Assembly (NCBI GenBank): GCA_907163375.1
Contig: CAJQUW010001789.1
Coordinates: 58,016 to 122,015 of the forward strand
Origin: Prostheceraeus crozeri
Taxonomy: Eukaryota; Platyhelminthes; Polycladida; Euryleptidae
Reading direction: 5' to 3'
DNA length: 64,000 nt
The notes under the pieces are model-generated. The model worked only from the letters and a program-made list of their open reading frames with translations, had not been told where the DNA came from and ran no database searches. The first letter of the stretch is position 1. The number at the start of each line of letters is the position of its first letter. Shown one piece after another: positions 35,087 through 43,701 of this stretch. The position numbers were made by a program, and so were the translations under genes.

Positions 35087-35775
35087 GTTCTTATTCTCGC
35101 ATGATTGTTATTCCTCAGGATGAATATGTACAATTGACTGCTATACAACAAGTAAAGCAACCTCTTGCAAATCAAATGTATAGGAAAGAAATAGATTATC
35201 AGAAAAATGTTCACATCAAAGATCCACATCGTGCTGTATTATTACAATCGGAAACTGTTGAACAATTGAAAAACTTGAAGAATAAGATGCGTGACTCTGT
35301 ATCGACTGCTACACCTTTAGCATCTCGCGCACATGCCATATCTTTTTTCAATAGTATTGAACCCCACCTCAATGTAAATGATAGAGGAGAAATCATTACA
35401 GATGAACATAAAGTGATTGATGCTTCACGTTATGAAGACTTGATTCAGTATGGGACACGTAGAAAGCGCCGTCAGGGCTATGTTCCACCTGGTTGGACAT
35501 ACTTTCTTAAACTATTGAAAAAGCATAATGTGCTAAAATTTGCTTTGAATAATGAGACATTGAAAGAACTTGATTCAACAGTGGCTACTGCTCCAATGCT
35601 TCAGACGATGAAAATGCCAACAAATTGGTTTAAGACGTCACCTTCTACATCCCCTCCCACACTCACTAAGCAAACAAGAGGAAGAACTCGACGTAGATCT
35701 ACGCCACCACTAAAACTAGTAAAAGGAAAACGTAAAACAGCTCCTCCAAAGAAATACATGTTCTCAGACTATTAA
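35083..35775 (+). CDS. Conserved Polinton protein of unknown function with basic tail (copy 1)
   Basis: A 230-residue protein overlapping the packaging ATPase by four bases. Notable parts are a charged middle with KMRDSVSTATPLASRAHAI, a segment YEDLIQYGTRRKRRQGYVPP followed by GWTYFLKLLKKHNV, and a C-terminal third rich in Pro, Thr, Lys and Arg (TKQTRGRTRRRSTPPLK). Similar proteins occur beside the ATPase in other Polintons as I recall, but I know no established role. The basic tail suggests DNA binding or nuclear entry. Confidence 0.7.
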   Translation: MSSYSRMIVIPQDEYVQLTAIQQVKQPLANQMYRKEIDYQKNVHIKDPHRAVLLQSETVEQLKNLKNKMRDSVSTATPLASRAHAISFFNSIEPHLNVNDRGEIITDEHKVIDASRYEDLIQYGTRRKRRQGYVPPGWTYFLKLLKKHNVLKFALNNETLKELDSTVATAPMLQTMKMPTNWFKTSPSTSPPTLTKQTRGRTRRRSTPPLKLVKGKRKTAPPKKYMFSDY

Positions 35776-35776
35776 T

Positions 35777-35992
35777 ATGAAGCAGTTGTGTTGCTTGCCA
35801 TGTAATGAACCGCCAGAGGTGAATGTCGTTGTCACTTGCACTTGCTGCGCCAGCTCTCACAATGAAACCCCTAAGCAATGTGAACACGATCGCAAAACCG
35901 CTAAAGCTAAATGCTGCAGTTGTTGTAAATGTAGAAAGGCAGGAAAGCAAAAAGATGAGAAGGAGGAAAAAGAGTCAGTCGTCATCGACTGA
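35777..35992 (+). CDS. Cysteine-rich small protein (copy 1)
   Basis: A 71-residue protein with 14 or so cysteines, including CCLPCNEPPE, CTCCASS and CCSCCKCRK, and a charged tail. It begins two bases after the previous stop and overlaps the start of the integrase gene in another frame. The beginning of the same frame is preserved in Polinton 2 at the window edge, which argues that it is real. Metal binding is likely; the role is unknown. Confidence 0.5.
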   Translation: MKQLCCLPCNEPPEVNVVVTCTCCASSHNETPKQCEHDRKTAKAKCCSCCKCRKAGKQKDEKEEKESVVID

Positions 35993-37028
35993 GCGTTTGA
36001 AGTCAATCTATTATGATGTAAAACATCCAGCAGGATTTGCATCTATCAAGAAATTATCAAAAGCGAGTGGTTTTCCACAATCACAAGTTAAACGATGGTT
36101 AAAGGGTCAGGCTACATATACACTCCACAAACAAGCGAAAAAGAAGTACCGTACCCGCCATTATATTGCCCATGACATTGATGAGCAGTGGCAAGCAGAT
36201 TTGTGTGATGTCGCCTCCATTTCAAAACATAACTCAGGAAATAATTTTATTTTAACCATTATTGATATTTTCTCGCGTTATGCGTGGGCTCAACCTTTAA
36301 AAACTAAAGAAGGTAAAGGAGTAGCAAAAGCATTCCAAACAATTTTTCGAGAAGGTCGCATTCCAAAAAGAATTCAGATTGATCAAGGAAAAGAGTTTGA
36401 AAATCAGCATGTGAGAAGATTATTTGAGAGGCATGACATTGAGTTGTTTAGTGTAAAGAGTGCCTATAAAGCTGCACTCGTTGAACTTTTTAATCGCACA
36501 TTAAAAAATCGCTTGTGGCGACATTTTACTGCCAACTTGACACAAAATTGGACAAAGGTTCTACAAGATACACTCCATGCCTACAATCTCCCTGTTCATC
36601 GTTCTATTGGACTCAGACCAGTAGATGTAAATGCTGACAATGTAGATAAAGTACGCGAATCATTCCAGCGTAAACGCACTCATGTGAAAAGTGATGTGAA
36701 AATTGGTGATAAAGTTCGTATCTCAAAAGTGAAGAGTGTTTTTGCTAAAGGGTACCTTCCGAATTGGACAGAGGAGGTATTTACAGTATCAAGGATTGAT
36801 CAAAAAGACTCTCCCACCACCTACAAGTTGAAAGATTACAACAATGAAGAAATTGAGGGTAGCTTTTACCGCGATGAGATTGAGGTAGTCACTGAAAATG
36901 AAACATATTTGGTAGAGAAAATCATCCGATGTAAAAACGGCAAGGTGAAGAATGGTGTCTTGTTAAATGGGCAGGTCATCCTTCAAGTAGGAACTCTTGG
37001 ATGCGTCGTGCCGACATCTTTCATCTAA
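35955..37028 (+). CDS. Retroviral-type integrase (DDE)
   Basis: An integrase of about 357 residues from the ATG chosen here; an upstream in-frame ATG at 35,823 would add 44 residues overlapping the cysteine-rich gene and is less likely. The catalytic core shows QADLCDV for the first Asp, IQIDQGKEFENQ for the second and ALVELFNRTLK for Glu, with 34 residues between the last two. A helix-turn-helix-like segment (SIKKLSKASGFPQSQVKRWL) precedes the core and an SH3-like segment (IGDKVRISKVKSVFAKGY) follows it. It would insert the element and produce the 6-bp target duplication seen here. Confidence 0.93.
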   Translation: MRRRKKSQSSSTERLKSIYYDVKHPAGFASIKKLSKASGFPQSQVKRWLKGQATYTLHKQAKKKYRTRHYIAHDIDEQWQADLCDVASISKHNSGNNFILTIIDIFSRYAWAQPLKTKEGKGVAKAFQTIFREGRIPKRIQIDQGKEFENQHVRRLFERHDIELFSVKSAYKAALVELFNRTLKNRLWRHFTANLTQNWTKVLQDTLHAYNLPVHRSIGLRPVDVNADNVDKVRESFQRKRTHVKSDVKIGDKVRISKVKSVFAKGYLPNWTEEVFTVSRIDQKDSPTTYKLKDYNNEEIEGSFYRDEIEVVTENETYLVEKIIRCKNGKVKNGVLLNGQVILQVGTLGCVVPTSFI

Positions 37029-37083
37029 GTGATCGACAGTGATTCATGCAAAGTTGTAACTAACAATGTTTAGGGTTTGAGCT

Positions 37084-37440
37084 ATGAATTCAACTGCCTC
37101 ATTTTATTCACGACCCTCCTATGTAAGTGGTGGAGGACAAATTTACATCGGCGCTCGCCGCCAACGTGGAGGTAGCACGCATGGTGCACTGAAATCTGTT
37201 GTAGCACCTCTCATATCCAATGTCGGTAGATCTTTAAAACGAAATGTTTTAAGTAATGCCGTTGGCTTTGCTGGTGATGTTACTGAAGGAAAGAAATCAC
37301 CTAAACGAATGAAAAAAGGAAGGAGGAAACATCGCGGAGCTGGTAAGGTGCGATCTTCAGTCAAAAGGCATTCACGCAAACGTCGCAGAGGCTCTAATCA
37401 TTCATCAGGCGCTAAACGACGACGCTGCCATAACTTCTAA
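37084..37440 (+). CDS. pVI-like minor virion protein, strongly basic
   Basis: A 118-residue protein. The front half (GGGQIYIGARRQRGG, LKSVVAPLISNVGRSLKRNV, GFAGDVTEG) resembles the amphipathic region of pVI-like proteins placed just before the capsid gene in Polintons and adintoviruses. The back half is a dense Lys/Arg/Ser tail (GRRKHRGAGKVRSSVKRHSR). In adenovirus the equivalent protein links capsid to core and disrupts membranes on entry; that role is inferred here by position and layout. Confidence 0.6.
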   Translation: MNSTASFYSRPSYVSGGGQIYIGARRQRGGSTHGALKSVVAPLISNVGRSLKRNVLSNAVGFAGDVTEGKKSPKRMKKGRRKHRGAGKVRSSVKRHSRKRRRGSNHSSGAKRRRCHNF

Positions 37441-37442
37441 TC

Positions 37443-38720
37443 ATGGAGTGTAAAACTTCCGGTTTTTGTTTGTTCGATCAACAAGCCACACAGACAGATA
37501 TTCTTAGTTCAAGTATTGTAGATTATCATCCTCGAACAGCTGAGAATGCTGGCCCCATTGAATTTGTTATTCCTGGTGGTAGTGATGACTACATAGATTT
37601 GAGTTATGCGATGCTTGATTTGAGGTTTAGAATTCAGCAAGCAGATGGAACTGCTATTGACGATGCACATAAAGTTGGACTGAACAATTTACCATTGACT
37701 ACATTACTTCGTGATGTTTCTCTAACGATTGGAGAGCAGCAGGTGGAAGGTGGTCAAAGCGATTATCCCTATAAATCATATTTCAATCATGTATCACAGT
37801 TTCATCCAGCAGCACAAAAAAGTCATATGGAAGCCATGGGATGGTACAGAGATGAAGCAGGAAAATTTGATGTTGAAACAAACAGTGGCTTTGTAAAGCG
37901 ATCTGCTATGATTAAAGATAGTAGAGTATGTCAGCTATATGGCCCGCTGAATTTAGACTTCTTTAGACAGTCAAAGTTTTTACTGTGTAATACCAGCATG
38001 CGACTCAAGCTGACATTGAATAAGCCTGAATTTGCGCTGAATGCATTTGGTAAAGTTGACAATTTTAGAATTCATGTGGAAGATATTGCACTTTACATTC
38101 GTCGAGTAGTACCGAATCCAATTGTCATTAGAGGACGTGCTGAAGGTCTTAACCGCCAAAATGCCATTTAACCCGTTCAGCATGCAAAGTTTCTCACCTT
38201 TACAATTCCGAAAGATCAAAAGAGTTTCATGAAAGATGGCCTCTTTCCATCGGAATCACCGAAGTTCCTCATGGTGGCAATGGTTGAAAATAATGCATTT
38301 AATGGTAATATAAAGAAGAATCCTTTCAATTTTAAACACAATCAGTTAAGTGAAATTGCTTTACGTGTAAATGGTGTGAGTCATCCTGGTCCACCCTACA
38401 AACCAGATTTTGCTGCGGATCAATTTATGCGCAGTTATGTTGATTTTATGAATGTCTTTGGCTTTTACAATACGGATGACACCAACGGACTCACAATGAA
38501 AGAGTTTAAGAGTGGATATACTATTTATGCATTTGATTTGACTGCTGACAGCGATATTAGTGCCCCCTATCGTCAAGCGAACGTGCCTCATAATATTCGT
38601 TTGGATTTGACGTTCAAAACAACGCTAGCTGCGACGATCAATGTATTAATTTATGCAGTCTTCGATTCAAATATTGAAATAACTAAGTATCGTGACGTGA
38701 TTCTCCAGTATAATCGTTAA
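37443..38720 (+). pseudogene. Major capsid protein (double jelly-roll), broken
   Basis: The N-terminal part has AENAGPIEFVIPGGSDDYID and LSYAMLDLRFRIQ, then SDYPYKSYFNHVSQF; the C-terminal part has NPFNFKHNQLSEIALRVNG, then FKSGYTIYAFDLTADSD and INVLIYAVFDSNIEI. These are the hallmark segments of Polinton major capsid proteins, which form double jelly-roll trimers like adenovirus hexon. The full region spans about 425 codons, the usual length. It sits between the pVI-like gene and the protease, in the standard virion-gene order. The gene is broken. Confidence 0.9.
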
Positions 38721-39181
38721 TGAGTTGGTTGACTGCTGACGATATTAAAGCTAAAGTACAGCGTAATGCAGATGAAGCGACGTTGAAAGCTTTCGATAAT
38801 GTCTATTCGCTCGATACCTTACCACCTGCAGTAAATCACTATCCCATCTTTATTGTGCTAAACACTCATTCGCAGAATTTAGGCGGTGAACATTGGAAAG
38901 CGATCTTTATTGGAGAAGACCGACGTGGTGAACTATTTGACTCTCTTGCTCAACCTCCAAATATACCAACACAGCAGTGGTTGAGAAAACACACGCGTCA
39001 ATATCAGCGAAATGAACGCATACTACAACATCCACTTTCATCAACGTGTGGTGCTTTTGTACTGTACTTCATTTTAAAACGTTTACATGTATCTCGATTT
39101 GTATCTGTTATTCAAAAATTTTTATGCAATCCATCTTCTAATGAAAAAATGATTTGTAAGTTCTATCATGATTTGAAATAA
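38720..39181 (+). CDS. Adenain-like cysteine protease
   Basis: A 153-residue protease beginning in a TAATG overlap with the capsid gene. The catalytic His is in GGEHWKAIFI (H58), the Asp in GELFDSLAQPP (D74), and the Cys in LSSTCGAFVLYF (C110), matching the His-Asp-Cys order of the Ulp1/adenain family. In Polintons it is thought to mature virion proteins. The length is near the family norm of 150-200. Its 3' end meets the minus-strand block tail to tail, with poly(A)-type words shared in the short gap. Confidence 0.92.
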   Translation: MSWLTADDIKAKVQRNADEATLKAFDNVYSLDTLPPAVNHYPIFIVLNTHSQNLGGEHWKAIFIGEDRRGELFDSLAQPPNIPTQQWLRKHTRQYQRNERILQHPLSSTCGAFVLYFILKRLHVSRFVSVIQKFLCNPSSNEKMICKFYHDLK

Positions 39182-39207
39182 AAACATCATGTTGGAAAAA
39201 TTGTTTT

Positions 39208-39753
39208 TTATTTTACAATCCGCTGGGTACGTACATACTTGATGAGATAGTCTAGGATCACATTTGCTTGTACATGAGATTTTAGTCCAGTAATGATCAC
39301 TTTACTATTATGAAAGATTGCAACATGCACAGGTAACCAACAACTAATGAGAGCTGCAGGAAAAAGTTCGGGTTCATAACACAAATTGTAACTGCTGGTA
39401 CGAATCTTCAAAAATGATACATCTTCACTCAATTGAGTAGAGATCAACATATTGTCCACAGTCAGATTCGACATCACACACCTCTCCCTCTTCCATATCC
39501 GACGTAGTAGTCTCTGTAGCTCTAAGCGCATTGACTGCGCCGATGAATGAGAAAGGGCGCCGAGAATCTGTACAGTCCCATTTGGGAAGAGTTGAAGATT
39601 CCGTGAATTGTTCATCTTCACCACTAACATTTGAGGACGGCCCGGGTAATACTTGCTGTTTGGAATGTGTTGGTGTAATGTTGTGAGATCGATTTTGGTG
39701 TAGAGTCTGAAGCGACGGAGAATGTTGACGATGGTGTAGCGATGGCGCTTCAT
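39208..39753 (-). CDS. TATA-binding-protein-like gene in the Polinton
   Basis: From the ATG chosen here (MKRHRYTIVNILRRF) the protein has about 181 residues, the size of a TBP core. Repeat 1 has LDL-like IDLTTLHQ, then PNSKYYPGRPQMLVVKM and LQLFPNGTVQILGA; repeat 2 has LTVDNMLIS, then YEPELFPAALI and VAIFHNSKVIITGLKS. YEPELFP and the F-x-x-[GS]-K-V-x-x-TG signature are those of eukaryotic TBP, in the correct two-fold order. It would bind DNA, perhaps the element's own TATA promoters. Its first half overlaps the neighbouring PC4-like frame in a different phase. The same frame stays open further upstream to 39,897, but that part lacks TBP similarity. Confidence 0.65.
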   Translation of the reverse strand: MKRHRYTIVNILRRFRLYTKIDLTTLHQHIPNSKYYPGRPQMLVVKMNNSRNLQLFPNGTVQILGALSHSSAQSMRLELQRLLRRIWKRERCVMSNLTVDNMLISTQLSEDVSFLKIRTSSYNLCYEPELFPAALISCWLPVHVAIFHNSKVIITGLKSHVQANVILDYLIKYVRTQRIVK

Positions 39754-40075
39754 GATGAAAAAATGAGTAAATTGAGCGATGTACCTTCCTTTTATACTTT
39801 TCCCAACTACCTTGATGAAATGTGAAGTTAGTATGAAGTTGGGAATGATAGAGTTGAATTCGCCGTTTGTTGACGGGCAACCATATGCGATTTCCAATAC
39901 GTGAATGTCTTTTCATATAGAAGTATTTCAAATCCTTCATGATATGATGTAGAGATTGAAAATGACGATAAGATAAAACAAACTCTCTTCTCACATTTCC
40001 AGTTGAATCTTTGAAATAGACGTTTCGATCATGATCCGTTTCAATACGTTGTAGGGAATCTAATTTCCAACTCAT
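39425..40075 (-). CDS. PC4-like protein B, paralogue of its neighbour
   Basis: The first 108 or so residues align with the adjacent gene: W-x-LDSLQ, RNVYFKDSTGNV, LSYRHFQSLHHIMKDL, WLPVNKRRIQLYHS and SWEKYKRKVHRSI. The remainder is low in structure (Ser/Thr/His-rich, then acidic EEGEVCDVESD) and lies over the TBP-like gene in another phase, so the true end is uncertain. The pattern of a short beta region followed by LT/S-x-x-x-F-x-x-L recalls the single-stranded DNA-binding fold of transcription coactivator PC4; that is a tentative reading. Confidence 0.5.
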   Translation of the reverse strand: MSWKLDSLQRIETDHDRNVYFKDSTGNVRREFVLSYRHFQSLHHIMKDLKYFYMKRHSRIGNRIWLPVNKRRIQLYHSQLHTNFTFHQGSWEKYKRKVHRSIYSFFHHEAPSLHHRQHSPSLQTLHQNRSHNITPTHSKQQVLPGPSSNVSGEDEQFTESSTLPKWDCTDSRRPFSFIGAVNALRATETTTSDMEEGEVCDVESDCGQYVDLYSIE

Positions 40076-40097
40076 GGTGCGTGGTAATCATATCTGA

Positions 40098-40454
40098 TTA
40101 AGATTTGCATAGTAGGGCGATGAACTCAAGACGAATAAATGTCATGATGGAGCGATGTATGTATCTTCTATACTTCTCCCAATTGTATTTGCGAAATGAG
40201 AAACAGTTTGCGGAATGAGAATGGCAGATTTGAATTTCATTGTTGCGATGTTGAAGCCAAACTTGATCACCCAAGGAGATGAATCTTAATGTTTCAAAAT
40301 ATTCCAAATCCCTCATGATATCATTGAGGTTGACAAATTGTCGCCATGTTAATGTAATTCCTCTTGATGTATGACCATGAGAATTTTTGAAATGTACGTT
40401 TCCATCACGATCAACTCTGATATATTGTAGAGAGTCCAAAATCCAAGTCTTCAT
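40098..40454 (-). CDS. PC4-like protein A
   Basis: A protein of 118 residues from the first ATG. IRVDRDGNVHFKNSHGH and ITLTWRQFVNLNDIMRDL form one half; ISLGDQVWLQHRNNEIQI and FSFRKYNWEKYRRYIHRSI form a second half of similar layout. It is a tandem paralogue of the next gene, which starts 22 bases further on. PC4-like fold is inferred from the order of short strands and helix; single-stranded DNA binding or late transcription would fit beside a TBP-like gene. Its start lies 35 bases from the divergent penton-like gene, so the two share a promoter region. Confidence 0.5.
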   Translation of the reverse strand: MKTWILDSLQYIRVDRDGNVHFKNSHGHTSRGITLTWRQFVNLNDIMRDLEYFETLRFISLGDQVWLQHRNNEIQICHSHSANCFSFRKYNWEKYRRYIHRSIMTFIRLEFIALLCKS

Positions 40455-40489
40455 GATGTTATGCAAAGCCGCAGATCAGCAATATAAAA

Positions 40490-41885
40490 ATGTCGTTTTA
40501 TCATATTTTGCTTAGCAATGCGGTCACAAAGAGATTTGGTAATAATCGAGCCGCACTCTTTTCTACACCCATTGATCATACACAACAGCTAAATGGAAAG
40601 TGGGAAGTGGGTGTCACTCAACTTGCTCATAGCAACTGTGTCTATACTTTTAATCATGAAGTGATGACGATCAATGTGAGGCGTACAGAGGCTTATCAGT
40701 GTGAAGAAGGTTTTCGAGTTTACATTCCACAGTGGCCAAAGAAAGATCTCTTATCATGTAAAAAGTTTGTATGTGATTTCCTGAATAAAGATGGAAGACA
40801 CATCATCCACTTTTCTCCTAACAAAGGTGAATATGATTATATGCGTCATACAGTTGAAAAAGATTGGATTGTTGCTTTGATTCCGAGCTTAAGAAAAGAT
40901 TTAGGCTACTTTGCTAACGCCTTAACAAGCTATGATAATTATACTGTCAATTACTATCCCAAAGGTTGTAAAGATTTGATTTACAAAGAGAAAGCTTTTT
41001 ATGTGGATCTTATTCCGAAAAATGAAAAGACATTGGTGAAGAAGATTGTGATTAAGGCCAAAAATACAAAATGGCTCCTGAAACATTAGTGAAGAAATTT
41101 AATTTTCTCCTTCAAGTAGATGGTAAACAAGTGGCAACATTGACTTATATGAAATCAACGGATCAAATCGTCATTAGTAAATTAGATGATGATGATCTAG
41201 TATTAGTTTGTTCAGAAGATTTTCATCAGTTCTTGCGACATCGCTCTGCAGCCGTTCATGGAAAATTTGATATGCGCTATTTGAAATGTGATGGGTCAAA
41301 TCAAGTTGATACAGAATGGTCGGTATCTTTATACAGAAAGTGTGTAGAGCCTTTGAGTGGAATCTCACATAAAACAAGAGTGTTGGCACCTCGCATGATC
41401 ACTTCAGTTAAGATGGCAATAGATTATTTGAATGAAGTGATTCAAGATGAACATATTTCGTTTTCTGAAAAAGAAGGTGTGCCATCTCTTCGTGTTAGCG
41501 GGAAAAATATTGAGCTGATCATGGACAATAGCCTAAAGGACATTTTGGGCTTTGATCAAAATATCTTTAAAAGTGGTACTGTAACCAAAGCTAGCGCGCA
41601 TCTATCATTATCGCGTCGTATTAACTATTTTCAGTTATATTCCAATATTGGTGAAGATGTGCGTGTGGGAGATGCTGAAGCTCCACTTTAGCAATGATAC
41701 CATACCAACCAAAAAGCTGTAGCATTATATCGGAGCATACTTTTAAGAAAGTGCATTATACAGACCTGAAATCAAACTATATACCACAAATTGATATTGC
41801 CATATATGACGATGCTGGCGCGTTGATTCCTTTTCATAAAGACGCTGTGACAAGTATCACACTCCATTTCCGAATGAAGAATTAA
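40490..41885 (+). pseudogene. Penton-like (single jelly-roll) minor capsid region, unit 1
   Basis: The start MSFYHILLSNAVTKRFGNN and LNGKWEVGVTQLAHSN match the N-terminus of Polinton minor capsid (penton-like) proteins, which begin FYxxLxSN and carry GxWEVG. The far end has VGDAEAPL and, near the terminus, PQIDIAIYDDAGALIPFHKD and SITLHFRMKN, the family's C-terminal signature. The region lies in more than one reading frame and is broken. It is one of two diverged tandem units, an unusual arrangement. Confidence 0.75.
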
Positions 41886-43444
41886 TGCAAACGCATTCAT
41901 GTTTTTTCTCCAATGTGAATAACATGGAAAGTGAAAATAAGGACTCGTTTCTAATCTACTTACCCAGCAATGCTTCTATGGATAAATTTCCCAAAAATAA
42001 ACCATCAGACTATCGAGTAGAATTAAATCGTCCACTACATTTAGAAGGAGAATGGGAGGTTGGCGTTTCTAGTATTTGCTATGATAGCAATATACAGAAT
42101 GTGAATGATGTGGAAGAAATGACATTGACTACCCGCATCTATGATGAAATAACGATGCGTCATGCATTCAAGTTTTCATACAATTTAACATCAGACGGAA
42201 AGTGGAATTATGAATGGATTCAGATAGAATCAGATTATTATGGTTCATCAGATATGGGGAAAATTGTTAAGGCATTCAATAGTGGTAATGCCTCCATTAT
42301 GAAAAATAAGGGTCAGAAAGTTTATGAGTTCAGTATCTATCATTGGCGAGGAAGACTTTTTTATCGTTTTGACTCTTTTACGAAAGGTCTTACCCTGAGA
42401 TTGGACAATGAATTCTATCCACATCTTGGTTTTGGTCATGGTCTACATCTTACATCGATGTCTATCGCAAAATGTTGCACAATTTATTCAGATCGAATAA
42501 ATAAATCTCATTATAGATTTAAAATATTTGATGAAGATGTTGTAGAACGTGAAGCACGCATCATTTTAAAGAAGCGTGGAGTCAAACCTTTAGCACTTGA
42601 TGAGTTAGTCAAGAAATGGAATGAGACTGCAGGTAAAAAGTATAGAGAGAAAGTCAAGTCAGAAAAATGAAAACTGGTCATTGTGAAAAATGATGACAAA
42701 CTTACTGTTTATTTCTCTGATAACTTGCGTCAAATTGTAAGGCATCTATCACCTGTTATTGGACGCGGTACGGTTTTGGCTAGTCATGAATATTACATTA
42801 AAGATGAATCAGTTGGCGATGAGTGGTGGGTAGACATCTATGGTGATCGCATCAAGAAAATTTACCAATCTTATCAAGAATAAAAAATGAGCATCTATGC
42901 AATGCCACGTCAGCATAATACAGTTGAAAACTTTATTCATGTATTGAATCCATACATACAAAATAAGATAAAGAAAGTGTTGAAAAGTAAATATGATGCA
43001 AAAGCACAGCCTATTTCATTTTTGATTGAAAATCAGAGTGTTGTTCTGAAACTGGGCGATGACATTCACTGTCAGTTGAGTGAAAATTTCATAAAACTCT
43101 TTGGTTTTTCATCGCTACAAACTGTGTTTACTGCTACACGCACGAATGGTGTAGAAACACCAATGACACTTGATAAACATGAACAGCATCTTTACATTCA
43201 AAGTGATCTGATTTCGCCTATTTCTTTTGGTGAGAAAAAAGAATACATTTTACTTGATTTCATTCATGATAAAGACGCTTCATATGGAATAGTCGAGAAG
43301 ATGTTTGAACCTATTTTCTATCATCCCGTCGTCAAACAAATGATGCCCTCTATTGCTATCAAAATTACCAATGGTTTACAAGAGTGCATCCATGTGAAAG
43401 ATACTAAATCCCTCATAACGTTAGTGTTTCGGAAAACAAAGTGA
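41885..43444 (+). pseudogene. Penton-like minor capsid region, unit 2
   Basis: Begins with SFLIYLPSNASMDKFPKNKP and LHLEGEWEVGVSSICYDSN, the clearest penton-like N-terminus in the element, and ends with LITLVFRKTK, the counterpart of HFRMKN in unit 1. The middle has KGLTLRLDNEFYPHLGFGHG. The order of segments parallels unit 1 throughout, so the two arose by tandem duplication and then diverged strongly. It also lies in several frames and is broken. The pair may once have made two different vertex proteins. Confidence 0.75.
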
Positions 43445-43701
43445 AGTCTTTATACAACATTCATTGAAAATATGTACATGAGCGCACTTCAATAGACATT
43501 GTTATATACAAAAATCTTTTTACTTCGTAAAGTGAGGAAATATACAGGGGTAGGAAAAAATGTCTTTCAGCGGGAAAGTCTTCACATGGGGAATGTACAG
43601 ATGTGGACACATATTCACAAGGAAGAAACGATCTAATGCGATACATAAAACAACAATGTTTATCTACAGAAATCAACATTAAAATACTAATCTAAGGATG
43701 A
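43445..43701. other. Convergent intergenic gap
   Basis: AT-rich space between the tail of the penton-like block and the tail of the polymerase gene. Nothing coding was recognised. Confidence 0.6.
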
